Source: Pseudolabrys sp.
GTDB taxonomy: Bacteria; Pseudomonadota; Alphaproteobacteria; Rhizobiales; Xanthobacteraceae
DNA: 6,394 nucleotides
NCBI GenBank assembly: GCA_019246455.1
Contig: JAFAQJ010000358.1
Span: 1-6,394, forward strand
Direction: 5' to 3'
A model generated the notes under the pieces. It was not told the DNA's origin. It did no database searches and saw only the letters and a list, made by a program, of their open reading frames with translations. The position numbers were made by a program, and so were the translations under genes. Below, in pieces: positions 1 through 6,383 of the stretch (position 1 is its first letter; every line of letters begins with the position of its first letter).

Positions 1-232
1 GGCCGATGATCGTGACAAGAACGATGCCGGTGAGCGCATTGACCATTAGGAGCGAGACGACCACCCAATGGGTCGGGGCGATCGGGGTCAGGCCAGCAAG
101 AACCAGAAACGTCACCAGCGCTGACAGCAGCGCTCCGGCTACGGCCCAAGGTCCTAGGATTCGTGTCAGTCCGCGGCGGGTCGGCTGTTCGCCGGCGAGC
201 GCTTCTACGCTGACAGCCTGATCCACGGTCAT
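1..232 (-). CDS. ntrY: NtrY membrane sensor histidine kinase, N-terminal part (cut by window edge)
   Basis: Translating the minus strand from the ATG at 232-230 gives 77 codons that stay open to the window edge. The protein has a short polar N-terminus (about residues 1-27) and then two hydrophobic stretches (about 29-48 and 57-77) separated by TPIAPTH. This hairpin of membrane helices with a TPI-PTH link resembles the start of alphaproteobacterial NtrY. NtrY is the inner-membrane kinase of the NtrYX two-component system, which acts in nitrogen and respiratory or redox regulation. The sensor, HAMP, PAS and kinase domains would lie left of position 1 and cannot be seen. Lying downstream of ntrC in the same direction is the usual rhizobial arrangement and supports the call. 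The start is the first ATG of the open frame, with only a weak GGGA four bases upstream. No plausible in-frame start was seen just upstream, so the start is likely but not certain. Confidence 0.82.
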   Translation of the reverse strand, partial: MTVDQAVSVEALAGEQPTRRGLTRILGPWAVAGALLSALVTFLVLAGLTPIAPTHWVVVSLLMVNALTGIVLVTIIG

Positions 233-253
233 GAAGTCCCGGGTTGTCGATAC

Positions 254-295
254 GAAGGGGCGCGCTTGGCGCGCCGGCGGAAATTGGGCCCCTTC
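254..295 (-). repeat. Two overlapping inverted repeats in the ntrC-ntrY gap (possible ntrY leader structure)
   Basis: GAAGGGGC at 254-261 is the exact reverse complement of GCCCCTTC at 288-295, an 8-bp stem. Inside it, GGCGCGC at 259-265 pairs with GCGCGCC at 269-275 around a three-base loop, a 7-bp stem. The two stems share bases 259-261, so both cannot form in full. They could merge into one interrupted hairpin using only the outer five pairs of the first stem. On the minus strand this lies 21 bases before the ntrY start. No T-run follows on either strand, so a classical intrinsic terminator is not supported. Confidence 0.5.
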
Positions 296-315
296 TCGGC
301 GCCCAAACTGATGCC

Positions 316-346
316 GTTATACAACAATGTTGCCGAATTGAGACAA
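316..346 (-). promoter_or_regulatory. Candidate sigma-70-type promoter for ntrY
   Basis: Read on the minus strand, TTGTCT (346-341) is followed 19 bases later by TATAAC (321-316), matching four and five of six bases of the housekeeping -35 and -10 consensus. The spacing is longer than the optimal 17. Transcription would begin near 309 and give ntrY a leader of roughly 77 bases. A private promoter would fit the 157-bp gap after ntrC, which contrasts with the tight junctions in the rest of the operon. Two palindromes overlap the element. This is a match by eye only. Confidence 0.35.
322..332. repeat. 11-bp palindrome CAACA-A-TGTTG in the candidate ntrY promoter spacer
   Basis: CAACA at 322-326 and TGTTG at 328-332 are exact reverse complements around a single central base. 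The site lies between the candidate -10 and -35 elements of ntrY. It could be an operator half of a larger site, but no known regulator's consensus is recognised. Confidence 0.45.
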
Positions 347-349
347 TTC
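335..349. repeat. 15-bp inverted repeat GAATTG-AGA-CAATTC over the candidate ntrY -35
   Basis: GAATTG at 335-340 and CAATTC at 344-349 are perfect complements with a three-base spacer. The repeat covers the candidate -35 hexamer (341-346) of ntrY and lies about 40 bases after the ntrC stop. It could be an operator or a weak hairpin at the end of the ntrC transcript. It lacks the GC-rich stem and T-tract of a standard terminator. Confidence 0.5.
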
Positions 350-389
350 CGCGGCGCGTAGCCACAGATTCTCGGTCTGCAATCCCGTG

Positions 390-1832
390 TCAGTTGCCGC
401 CGCGGTAGACCTGCAGGTCGAGATCACGGATTTTCTTGCGCAAGGTATTGCGATTGAGACCGAGAAGATCGGCGGCGCGGATTTGATTGCCGCGGGTGGC
501 GGCGAGGGCTGCCGACAAGAGCGGAATTTCGATTTCGCGCAGGATGCGGTGATAAAGGCCTGCCGGAGGCAGTCCGTCCTTGAAACTTGCGAAATAGGCC
601 CCGAGGTGGCGTTCGACCGCCGCTGACAGATTGTCTTCGCCACGTCCCTCCTCGCTACCGACCGGCGCCGCCGGTTGCGCCAGCTCGCTTTCGATCACGG
701 CGGCCGTGATGGTCTCTTGCGGATATAGCGCAGCGAGCCGTCGTGCGAGGTTTTCGAGCTCACGCACGTTGCCGGGCCAGCGATGGCGTTTGAGACGTTC
801 GAGACCGGCAGGATCGATCTGCTTGGCCGGCAATCCTTCGCGCTGCGCCTGCGTAAAGAAGTGGCGGATCAGGTCCGGAATATCCTCGGCGCGTTCGCGC
901 AGCGGTGGTAACCGCAACGGCACCACGTTGAGACGGAAGAATAGATCTTCGCGGAAGAGACCCTGCTGGATCAACAGACGCAGATCCTTGTTGGTGGCGG
1001 CGACAATGCGAACATCGCTTTTGATCGGGGTGCGCCCGCCGACCGTCGTGTATTCACCTTGCTGTAGGACACGCAGTAGACGCGTCTGCGCTTCCATCGG
1101 CATATCGCCGATTTCGTCGAGAAAGAGCGTGCCACCCTCTGCCTGTTCGAAGCGGCCAGACGAGCGCGTGTTCGCACCGGTGAACGCGCCCTTCTCATGG
1201 CCGAACAGTTCGGACTCGATGAGGTCGCGCGGGATCGCCGCCATGTTGACGGCGACGAAAGCGCCGGCACGACGTTTGCCGTAATCGTGCAGCGCGCGCG
1301 CGACGAGCTCCTTGCCGGTGCCGCTTTCGCCAGAGATCATTACGGTGAGATCGGTCTGCATCAGACGCGCCAGCACGCGATAGATTTCCTGCATCGCCGG
1401 TGAGCGACCAACCAATGGGATGGAATCAAACTCCTCAGTCTTGGCGGGTGTGGCGCGCTTTTCCTTCGGCTCCGACAACGCGCGGCCGACGATCGCAATC
1501 AACTCTTTCAGGTCGAACGGCTTCGGCAGATATTCGTAGGCTCCGCGCTCCGACGCCCGGATCGCAGTCATGAACGTATTCTGGGCGCTCATAATGATGA
1601 CCGGCAGATCGGGCCGCGCTTTGCGAATGCGCGGCACCAGATCGAACGCATTCTCGTCTGGCATCACGACGTCGGTGATGACGAGATCACCGTCGCCTTG
1701 ACTGACCCAGCGCCATAGTGTCGCAGCGTTTCCTGTCGAGCGCACTTCATAGCCGGCGCGCGACAGCGCTTGGTTCAGCACCGTCCTGATCGCGGCATCG
1801 TCGTCAGCAACAAGAATGCTTCCGGTCGGCAT
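390..1832 (-). CDS. ntrC: Nitrogen regulation response regulator NtrC (sigma-54 activator)
   Basis: The 480-residue protein has the full NtrC layout. The receiver domain (about 5-120) has acidic D11 and D12, phosphoacceptor D54, switch S82 and K104. The AAA+ sigma-54 interaction domain (about 138-370) shows Walker A GESGTGKE at 168-175, the sigma-54 contact loop GAFTGA at 215-220 and Walker B TLFLDEIG at 235-242. A Fis-type helix-turn-helix follows at about 439-471. Phosphorylated by NtrB under nitrogen limitation, NtrC oligomerises at enhancers and remodels sigma-54 holoenzyme at genes such as glnK-amtB and glutamine synthetase. The ATG at 1832-1830 was chosen over one 17 codons upstream because GAGGAAG lies just before it, the upstream extension (basic, RRRR) has no place in the family, and 480 residues is the usual length. 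It follows ntrB by 7 bases. All key residues are present, so it should be functional. Confidence 0.97.
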   Translation of the reverse strand: MPTGSILVADDDAAIRTVLNQALSRAGYEVRSTGNAATLWRWVSQGDGDLVITDVVMPDENAFDLVPRIRKARPDLPVIIMSAQNTFMTAIRASERGAYEYLPKPFDLKELIAIVGRALSEPKEKRATPAKTEEFDSIPLVGRSPAMQEIYRVLARLMQTDLTVMISGESGTGKELVARALHDYGKRRAGAFVAVNMAAIPRDLIESELFGHEKGAFTGANTRSSGRFEQAEGGTLFLDEIGDMPMEAQTRLLRVLQQGEYTTVGGRTPIKSDVRIVAATNKDLRLLIQQGLFREDLFFRLNVVPLRLPPLRERAEDIPDLIRHFFTQAQREGLPAKQIDPAGLERLKRHRWPGNVRELENLARRLAALYPQETITAAVIESELAQPAAPVGSEEGRGEDNLSAAVERHLGAYFASFKDGLPPAGLYHRILREIEIPLLSAALAATRGNQIRAADLLGLNRNTLRKKIRDLDLQVYRGGN

Positions 1833-1834
1833 GG

Positions 1835-1841
1835 CTTCCTC
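1835..1841 (-). promoter_or_regulatory. Shine-Dalgarno of ntrC, overlapping the ntrB stop
   Basis: GAGGAAG on the minus strand lies just upstream of the ATG at 1832, with four bases between the AGGA core and the start. The TGA stop of ntrB (1842-1840) shares its last two bases with the site, so a ribosome ending ntrB finishes on the ntrC initiation region. This strong site decides the ntrC start and suggests coupled translation. Confidence 0.8.
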
Positions 1842-2979
1842 AACTATGCATCGGCGGCGCCTCGACGATGGAGTCGTCACCACTGTAGACCGGCATCAGA
1901 ACGCGAAAGATCGTACGGCGCGGCTGGGATTCACATTCGATAATCCCGCCATGATCACCAACGATCTTGGAAACAAGTGCGAGACCCAGCCCACTTCCGG
2001 TCGGCTTGGTCGTCACGAATGGATCGAACAGGTGCGGCATCAAATCATCCGGTACACCCGGACCATTGTCGCGCACGCAGAATTCGAGCGGCAGAGAGAC
2101 GCGAGTTTGCCGTCCGGGAACAGCAAGACGAACGCCCGGACGAAATGCCGTCGTTAGCTGGATCTCGCCGTCGGCCGCATTGTCGCCTATTGCCTCGGCC
2201 GCATTCTTCACGAGATTGAGGAACACCTGAATTAGCTGATCGCGATTGCCCAACACCGGCGGCAGCGACGGGTCGTATTCCTCAATAAATTTTAAGTTGC
2301 GCGCGAAACCAGATTGGGCCAAGCGCTTCACGTGGTCGAGCACGACGTGGATGTTGACGGGTTCGCGTTCGACCGGGCGCTCGTCCGCAAACACTTCCAT
2401 CCGATCGACGAGCTTCACGATCCGGTCGGTTTCGTCGCAAATCAATTTGGTCAGCGAACGGTCATCGTCCTGTGCTGACTGCTCAAGGAGTTGCGCCGCG
2501 CCGCGAATGCCGGACAGGGGATTCTTGATCTCGTGGGCCAGCATCGCGGCAAGTGCGATGACGGAGCGTGCGGCACCGCGATGGGTCAACTGACGATCCA
2601 TTTTCTCGGCAATGGTGCGTTCCTGCAGCATCACGACGACCTGGTCAGGGTACTCCGGCAACGGCGCGACATAGAGATCGACCAGCCGTTCGCCCGGATT
2701 GCGCGGCGTCGACAGATCGACCTTGTATTCGTTTACGGCTGCGCCGCGCTGACGTACCTGCTCGACCAGAGTAAGCAGTGGCGAGCCGAATGGCACCAAA
2801 TCGCGCAGCATGTGTCGACGCAGCATCGGGATCGATGCTTCAAAGAATTGCTCGGCAGCGACATTGGCATCGGAAATACGGCCGTCATCTGCAACCATAA
2901 TAACAGGATGCGGCAGCGCGTTGAGCTGCGCGTCGGAGGGCGAACTCGTTACTGCCGACATTGGCTGAACTCTGCTCAT
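1840..2979 (-). CDS. ntrB: Nitrogen regulation sensor histidine kinase/phosphatase NtrB (GlnL)
   Basis: From the ATG at 2979-2977 the protein has 379 residues and no membrane segment, as expected for soluble NtrB. An N-terminal PAS domain (about 20-120) starts with [17 protein letters not shown]. The dimerisation and phosphoacceptor helix carries HEIKNPL with H149. The ATP-binding domain has the N-box [10 protein letters not shown] (N259), the G1 box DNGPG (304-308) and the G2 box TGSGLGLAL (327-335). NtrB autophosphorylates and transfers phosphate to NtrC when nitrogen is scarce, and dephosphorylates NtrC when PII (GlnB) binds. The chosen ATG overlaps the dusB stop as ATGA, which suggests translational coupling. 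A TTG five codons earlier and an ATG six codons later are in frame and cannot be excluded, because no start has a strong Shine-Dalgarno. The stop is 7 bases from the ntrC start. Confidence 0.95.
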   Translation of the reverse strand: MSRVQPMSAVTSSPSDAQLNALPHPVIMVADDGRISDANVAAEQFFEASIPMLRRHMLRDLVPFGSPLLTLVEQVRQRGAAVNEYKVDLSTPRNPGERLVDLYVAPLPEYPDQVVVMLQERTIAEKMDRQLTHRGAARSVIALAAMLAHEIKNPLSGIRGAAQLLEQSAQDDDRSLTKLICDETDRIVKLVDRMEVFADERPVEREPVNIHVVLDHVKRLAQSGFARNLKFIEEYDPSLPPVLGNRDQLIQVFLNLVKNAAEAIGDNAADGEIQLTTAFRPGVRLAVPGRQTRVSLPLEFCVRDNGPGVPDDLMPHLFDPFVTTKPTGSGLGLALVSKIVGDHGGIIECESQPRRTIFRVLMPVYSGDDSIVEAPPMHS

Positions 2980-4016
2980 GCTGCAGCTCGCCAATCAAAG
3001 CTATCGAAAGCGCGCAGGAGACGGCGGCGCGTTTCCGCCGCGGTTTCGGCCCTCAGCACCTCGACGCGAGCTTCCGACAAACGGTCTACCGCGCCAGCGC
3101 TCTGTGTGGCGACATTGAGCGCCCAACTCAGATGCTTGCGAGCGTGTTTGACCCCGATGCGCTCCCCATAGTGCTCAATCATTTCATCGTAGAGCGCCAT
3201 AACGAGGCGACGTTGCGTATCGATCGACGGCGCTTTTTCGCGAGCGCCTCCTGCCAGCTCACGCGCAATCTGTCCTGGCAGCCAAGGTTGACCCTGCGCG
3301 CCGCGCCCGATCATTACGCCATCGGCACCGGAAGCGTCGAGCGCGCCATGTGCGTCGTCGCTCGAGCGAATGTCGCCGTTGACAATGACCGGGATCGACA
3401 CGGCGGCTTTGACCGCACGCACGGCGGCCCAATCGGCGGAGCCGTCGTAGAATTGACAGCGCGTGCGGCCGTGGACGGTGATCATCTGCACGCCGGCTGC
3501 CTCTGCACGTCGCGCCAACTCAGGTGCGTTGACAGTGTTGGCGTCCCAGCCGAGTCGCATTTTCAACGTCACCGGAATGCGCACCGCACCGACGATTGCC
3601 GCAATCAGGGTGAGGGCGTGATCGAGATCGCGCATGAGCGCCGAACCCGACGCAATGTTCGTCACATAACGGGCCGGGCACCCCATATTGATGTCGAGGA
3701 TGTCGGCGCCTTCGGCCTCGGCGATACGGCCCCCCTCCGCCATCCAGCGCGGTTCGCAGCCGGCCAGTTGAACGACATTGATCGCAATCCCCTCGCCGTC
3801 GCTCCGCCGCCGCGCTTCCCAACGTCCTTCGGCGAGGGCCGAGCTCGCCGTCATCTCTGAAACCACCATTCCCGCGCCCAAATGCTCGACTTGCCGACGA
3901 AATGGTGCATCGGTAACGCCGGACATCGGGGCGAGAATGACCCGATTGGGCAAGCTAACAGGGCCAATCTTTAGCGGCGAATGCCCCTTTTTCGTGATTT
4001 TTAGGTCAGTCGTCAC
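2976..4016 (-). CDS. dusB: tRNA-dihydrouridine synthase DusB (NifR3)
   Basis: The 346-residue protein is an FMN-dependent TIM-barrel enzyme that reduces specific uridines in the tRNA D-loop to dihydrouridine using NAD(P)H. The sequence shows the FMN-binding start [13 protein letters not shown] (29-40), the catalytic general-acid cysteine in NMGCPARYV (C113), LKMRLGWD with K152, VHGRTR with H182, NGDI at 213-216 and the phosphate-binding GRG at 237-239. An alpha-helical tRNA-binding domain fills about the last 80 residues. Length and motif order are normal for DusB. The start is a GTG at 4016-4014: a TAG lies four codons upstream in frame, and the next in-frame ATG (residue 31) would remove the first strand of the barrel. 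It heads the dusB-ntrB-ntrC operon, as nifR3 does in Rhodobacter and rhizobia, and its stop overlaps the ntrB ATG. The residues after CPA are RYV where many homologues have basic residues such as KKV; C113 itself is intact. Confidence 0.94.
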   Translation of the reverse strand: MTTDLKITKKGHSPLKIGPVSLPNRVILAPMSGVTDAPFRRQVEHLGAGMVVSEMTASSALAEGRWEARRRSDGEGIAINVVQLAGCEPRWMAEGGRIAEAEGADILDINMGCPARYVTNIASGSALMRDLDHALTLIAAIVGAVRIPVTLKMRLGWDANTVNAPELARRAEAAGVQMITVHGRTRCQFYDGSADWAAVRAVKAAVSIPVIVNGDIRSSDDAHGALDASGADGVMIGRGAQGQPWLPGQIARELAGGAREKAPSIDTQRRLVMALYDEMIEHYGERIGVKHARKHLSWALNVATQSAGAVDRLSEARVEVLRAETAAETRRRLLRAFDSFDWRAAA

Positions 4017-4023
4017 AAATCCT

Positions 4024-4038
4024 GCCTATCAATTAGGC
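4024..4038 (-). repeat. Hairpin GCCTA-TCAAT-TAGGC next to the dusB ribosome binding site
   Basis: GCCTA at 4024-4028 and TAGGC at 4034-4038 form a 5-bp stem with a five-base loop. In the dusB transcript the 3' arm is followed immediately by AGGA, the only plausible Shine-Dalgarno for the GTG start at 4016, which sits only three bases further on. The structure could lower initiation of dusB, but its short, mixed stem makes strong folding uncertain. Confidence 0.4.
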
Positions 4039-4057
4039 GCACACCACGATTGCATAG

Positions 4058-4085
4058 AGTTTAGCCAATTGCTGCATGACCGCAA
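4058..4085 (-). promoter_or_regulatory. Candidate promoter of the dusB-ntrBC operon
   Basis: On the minus strand TTGCGG (4085-4080) is followed after 16 bases by TAAACT (4063-4058), each matching four of six consensus bases of the housekeeping promoter. Transcription would start near 4050 and leave a leader of about 35 bases before the GTG start. No clear NtrC enhancer pair or sigma-54 element (GG-N10-GC) was noticed here, so nitrogen control of the operon is not shown by the sequence. Confidence 0.4.
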
Positions 4086-4088
4086 GTA

Positions 4089-4099
4089 TTGCACTGCAA
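4089..4099. repeat. 11-bp palindrome TTGCA-C-TGCAA upstream of the dusB promoter candidate
   Basis: TTGCA at 4089-4093 and TGCAA at 4095-4099 are exact reverse complements around one base. The site begins three bases beyond the candidate dusB -35 element, on the side where an activator or repressor could bind. It shares TGCA with NtrC half-sites but lacks their spacing, so it is not called an NtrC site. Confidence 0.4.
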
Positions 4100-4198
4100 A
4101 AAGATGTTCATCCTTAAGGCGCGGCGAAACCATAGAGACCGTGCTGTTGAGGCGTTTCCGTAAATCGTCAGCCGCGCTAAATCGGGGCGCAAGGCAGT

Positions 4199-4203
4199 AG
4201 GGG
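4199..4203 (+). promoter_or_regulatory. Shine-Dalgarno of ispDF
   Basis: AGGGG lies four bases before the ATG at 4208. Together with the conserved protein start two residues later, it fixes this ATG as the ispDF start. Confidence 0.6.
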
Positions 4204-4207
4204 TGAC

Positions 4208-5404
4208 ATGGCAGGTATCGCAGCCATCGTTGTCGCCGCCGGGCGCGGGACCCGTGCCGGAGGCGATATACCGAAACAGTTTCAGCCGATTGGCGGCGTC
4301 CACATGTTGCGCGTGACGCTCCAGGCGTTCGCCGGGCACCCGCAAGTCGCTTTGACTCAACCTGTGGTGCATCGCGACGATATCGCTCGATTTGAAGCGG
4401 CCGCAACCGGATTGGCCACTCTCGCCCCCGCATTCGGCGGCGCGACCCGCCAGAGCTCAGTGCTCGCTGGGCTCGAAGCGCTGGCACCGCGCAGACCCGA
4501 AACCGTTCTCATCCATGACGCTGCGCGCCCGTTCGTCACGCCGGATCTGATCTCACGCGCGATCGAGGCAGCGAAGAAAACCGGCGCGGCGGTGCCGGCG
4601 CTGGCGCTCACCGATACCGTGAAGACCGTGGAGAGCGACGGACGCATTTCGCGCACGATCGATCGTGCCACCTTGCGCACGGTGCAGACGCCTCAGGCAT
4701 TTGCCTTCGAGGCGATCTATGACGCGCATCGCAAGGCCGCGGCAGAAGGCCGTGCCGATTTTACCGACGATGCCGCCCTTGCCGAATGGGCAGGATTGAC
4801 CGTCAATACCTTCGACGGCGAGCCGGGCAATATCAAATTGACGACTGCGGACGACTTCAGGCGCGCGCGGGCCCTGCAAGAAAGTGAACTAGGCGATGTG
4901 CGGCTCGGTTCCGGCATCGATGTTCATGCCTTTGGCCCCGGCGATCACGTCACGCTGGGCGGCGCGCGCATCGCGCACAATCGGGCGCTGACTGGGCATT
5001 CCGACGCCGACGTCGTGTTACATGCCTTGGTCGACGCCATCCTCGGCGCGCTTGCGGATGGTGATATTGGCGTGCATTTCCCGCCGAGCGATCCGCAGTG
5101 GAAAGGTGCGTCGTCCGATAAATTCGTAGACTTCGCGATGAAGCGGCTGGCTAAGCGCGGCGGGCGCGTCGCACATATCGACGTCAATCTCGTCTGCGAG
5201 GCGCCGCGGATCGGGCCGCATCGCGACGTGATGCGCGGGAATATCGCGGCGCTATGCAGAATCGACATCGATCGGGTGGCGATCAAGGCAACCACCAGCG
5301 AGGGTTTGGGGTTTACTGGCCGCGGCGAAGGCATCGCCGCGTTCGTAACAGCGACGGTGCGGCTGCCAATGGACGAGACCCGGAACAAAACCGATGCTCG
5401 ATGA
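4208..5404 (+). CDS. ispDF: Bifunctional IspD-IspF enzyme of the MEP isoprenoid pathway
   Basis: The 398-residue protein fuses two non-consecutive MEP pathway enzymes. The IspD part (about 1-220) is the CTP-dependent 2-C-methyl-D-erythritol 4-phosphate cytidylyltransferase; it shows the nucleotide loop AAGRGTR (10-16), PKQF (22-25), HDAARPFV (103-110), RTVQTPQAF (157-165) and NIKLTTADD (208-216, K210). A short linker leads to the IspF part (about 232-390), 2-C-methyl-D-erythritol 2,4-cyclodiphosphate synthase. It has metal ligands D238 and H240 in GIDVHAF and H272 in [18 protein letters not shown] (286-292), and the closing signature [19 protein letters not shown]. IspE, which acts between the two steps, is not in the window. 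The fusion is characteristic of alpha- and epsilonproteobacteria. The last 11 bases overlap pncC, so the two genes are probably co-transcribed. All recognised catalytic motifs are intact. Confidence 0.97.
   Translation: MAGIAAIVVAAGRGTRAGGDIPKQFQPIGGVHMLRVTLQAFAGHPQVALTQPVVHRDDIARFEAAATGLATLAPAFGGATRQSSVLAGLEALAPRRPETVLIHDAARPFVTPDLISRAIEAAKKTGAAVPALALTDTVKTVESDGRISRTIDRATLRTVQTPQAFAFEAIYDAHRKAAAEGRADFTDDAALAEWAGLTVNTFDGEPGNIKLTTADDFRRARALQESELGDVRLGSGIDVHAFGPGDHVTLGGARIAHNRALTGHSDADVVLHALVDAILGALADGDIGVHFPPSDPQWKGASSDKFVDFAMKRLAKRGGRVAHIDVNLVCEAPRIGPHRDVMRGNIAALCRIDIDRVAIKATTSEGLGFTGRGEGIAAFVTATVRLPMDETRNKTDAR
4653..4668. repeat. 16-bp perfect palindrome inside ispDF
   Basis: Bases 4653-4668 read GCACGATCGATCGTGC, identical to their own reverse complement, with a tandem GATC pair at the centre. 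It encodes part of RTIDRAT between the IspD motifs, a less conserved stretch, so codon choice could have varied. It may be chance or a protein-binding or methylation-related site. Confidence 0.6.
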
Positions 5405-5918
5405 CGATATTGTCGAGGCCGCCAAAAACCTCCTCGACATTTGCAAGCGGAAGAACTTGTTGGTCGCGACCGCAGAATCCTGCACCGCCGGGCTCGTCGC
5501 CGGCACGCTGACCGAAGTGCCGGGGACCTCGAGTATCCTCGATCGTGGTTACGTCACCTATTCGAACGAGGCCAAGCACGAGATGCTCGGCGTCTCGGGC
5601 GAAATCCTCAAGCAACACGGAGCCGTCAGCCCACAGACCGCAGAGGCGATGGTACGCGGCGTATTAGGCCGCGCGCGGGTGCATCTCGCCGTGTCGGTGA
5701 CGGGCATTGCCGGACCGGACGGCGGATCGGCGGAAAAGCCGGTGGGGCTTGTCTATTTCGCCGCGGCGTCCCGCTCCGGCAAGATTGTCGACGTCGAAAA
5801 GCGGTTCGGCAATGTGGGACGCGGGCAGGTGCGTAAAATGTCGGTGCTGCAGGCCTTCAAGATGCTGCATGACCTCGCCGAAGGCGAAGAAGCCAAACCG
5901 CCGCGCCAGGATGGCTGA
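5394..5918 (+). CDS. pncC: Nicotinamide-nucleotide amidase (CinA C-terminal domain / PncC family)
   Basis: The 174-residue protein is a stand-alone CinA C-terminal domain without the N-terminal molybdopterin-binding-like domain of full CinA. PncC hydrolyses nicotinamide mononucleotide to nicotinate mononucleotide and ammonia in NAD salvage. Visible signatures are TAESCTAG, whose S29 is the expected nucleophile, [10 protein letters not shown] (52-61, with K61 conserved in the family), [12 protein letters not shown] (75-86) and the long signature [18 protein letters not shown] (101-118). The glycine common after ESCT in ESCTGG is alanine here, a mild change. The C-terminal tail after about residue 163 is charged and unconserved. 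The ATG at 5394 lies within ispDF, overlapping it by 11 bp with only a weak upstream GGA, which suggests translational coupling. Many alphaproteobacteria annotate this gene as cinA or competence/damage-inducible protein; a role in competence is not supported for the domain alone. Confidence 0.92.
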   Translation: MLDDDIVEAAKNLLDICKRKNLLVATAESCTAGLVAGTLTEVPGTSSILDRGYVTYSNEAKHEMLGVSGEILKQHGAVSPQTAEAMVRGVLGRARVHLAVSVTGIAGPDGGSAEKPVGLVYFAAASRSGKIVDVEKRFGNVGRGQVRKMSVLQAFKMLHDLAEGEEAKPPRQDG

Positions 5919-5924
5919 TCAGCC
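5913..5924. repeat. 12-bp palindrome containing both stop codons of pncC and ratA
   Basis: GGCTGATCAGCC is its own reverse complement. Its two halves are the final Gly codon and TGA stop of pncC on the plus strand and the final Gly codon and TGA stop of ratA on the minus strand. A second palindrome, GCCCGCGGGC at 5922-5931, overlaps it. No T-tract follows on either side, so it is not called a terminator. Confidence 0.7.
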
Positions 5925-6383
5925 CGCGGGCCGCCCACCATAGATTTCATTGGCGCGCCTTTCGAAGGCGTCGGCGAAGCGGCGAAACGCCGCGTCGAAC
6001 ATTGCCCCCATCAACGCCGCCAGGATCCGGTTGCGGAATTCGTAATCGATGAAGAATTCGACATCGCAAGCATTTTCACCCGCGTCGCGAAAGGCCCAAC
6101 GATTTTCCATACGACTGAATGGACCGTTGAGATATTCGACCAGGATCTGGCGCTGGGACCGGTCGAGCGTGACGCGGCTGGTGAAGTTCTCGCGGATCAA
6201 TTTATAGGCGACTGTCATGTCGGCGACCAGAACGTCGCGGCCCTCGCCTTTGGTGGTGCGGCTTTTTACGCGCAGCGACTGACATAGCGGCACGAACTGC
6301 GGATATTTCTCTACGTCGGCGACGAGATCGAACATGTGCGCGGCATCGTGGCGCACGCGCCGCCTCGTCGAGAATGTCGGCAT
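5919..6383 (-). CDS. ratA: RatA / Coq10-type START-like domain protein
   Basis: The 154-residue protein fits the polyketide cyclase/START-like Coq10 family over its whole length. It begins with a strand and helix carrying VADVEKYPQFVPLC (21-34), continues with alternating strands including YLNGPFSRMENRWAF (84-98), and ends in a long C-terminal helix (about 118-148) that would close the hydrophobic pocket. Members include mitochondrial Coq10, a ubiquinone-binding respiratory chaperone, and E. coli RatA, reported to hinder ribosomal subunit association. For an alphaproteobacterium the Coq10-like lipid-binding role seems the more natural inference, but the sequence does not decide. The ATG at 6383-6381 matches the usual family start; its ribosome binding site may lie partly beyond the window, and no SD is seen in the 11 remaining bases. 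It converges on pncC with stops touching. In related genomes lipA often lies upstream, which cannot be checked here. Confidence 0.9.
   Translation of the reverse strand: MPTFSTRRRVRHDAAHMFDLVADVEKYPQFVPLCQSLRVKSRTTKGEGRDVLVADMTVAYKLIRENFTSRVTLDRSQRQILVEYLNGPFSRMENRWAFRDAGENACDVEFFIDYEFRNRILAALMGAMFDAAFRRFADAFERRANEIYGGRPAG

Larger units (their letters stand above)
4017..4207. other. Divergent intergenic region between dusB and ispDF
   Basis: This 191-bp gap must carry the promoters of both the dusB-ntrBC operon (minus) and ispDF-pncC (plus). It looks richer in A and T than its flanks. It holds the dusB promoter candidate, the dusB leader hairpin and the palindrome TTGCACTGCAA at 4089-4099. 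No convincing plus-strand promoter for ispDF was found: the best -35-like hexamer, TTGCAC at 4089-4094, has only a poor CTTAAG -10 partner. No tRNA or small-RNA structure was recognised. Confidence 0.6.

Noticed and set aside
6..221. A 71-codon plus-strand open frame near the left edge
   Set aside because: The minus strand here encodes the membrane helices and TPIAPTH motif of NtrY; the plus-strand frame has no recognisable feature.
321..335. A sigma-54-like element (GG-N10-GT) upstream of ntrY on the minus strand
   Set aside because: CGGCAA-N5-TTGTA resembles the -24/-12 consensus, but the nearly invariant GC at -12 is GT, and no NtrC-type enhancer was noticed nearby.
631..1284. A 217-codon plus-strand open frame opposite ntrC
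   Set aside because: Arg- and Ser-rich shadow translation of the NtrC AAA+ domain with no family resemblance or ribosome binding site.
1833..1883. An upstream ATG adding 17 residues to NtrC
   Set aside because: The extension overlaps the end of ntrB, is unlike the family N-terminus, and the internal ATG has a strong GAGGAAG site.
2822..2839. Inverted repeat AGCATCG-GGAT-CGATGCT inside ntrB
   Set aside because: A 7-bp stem inside coding sequence with no tie to a gene boundary; such stems are frequent enough by chance in GC-rich DNA.
2961..3860. A 299-codon plus-strand open frame opposite dusB
   Set aside because: It lies entirely opposite a clearly conserved gene, its translation is rich in Arg, His and Ala with no recognisable domain, and long antisense frames are expected in GC-rich coding DNA.
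4089..4118. A plus-strand promoter for ispDF (TTGCAC with CTTAAG 18 bases later)
   Set aside because: The -10 hexamer matches only three of six consensus bases, so the claim is too weak to list as a feature.
4029..4487. A 152-codon minus-strand open frame covering the dusB-ispDF gap and the start of ispDF
   Set aside because: Most of it is antisense to conserved IspD motifs, and its composition is typical of a shadow frame. A dusB promoter candidate also falls within it.
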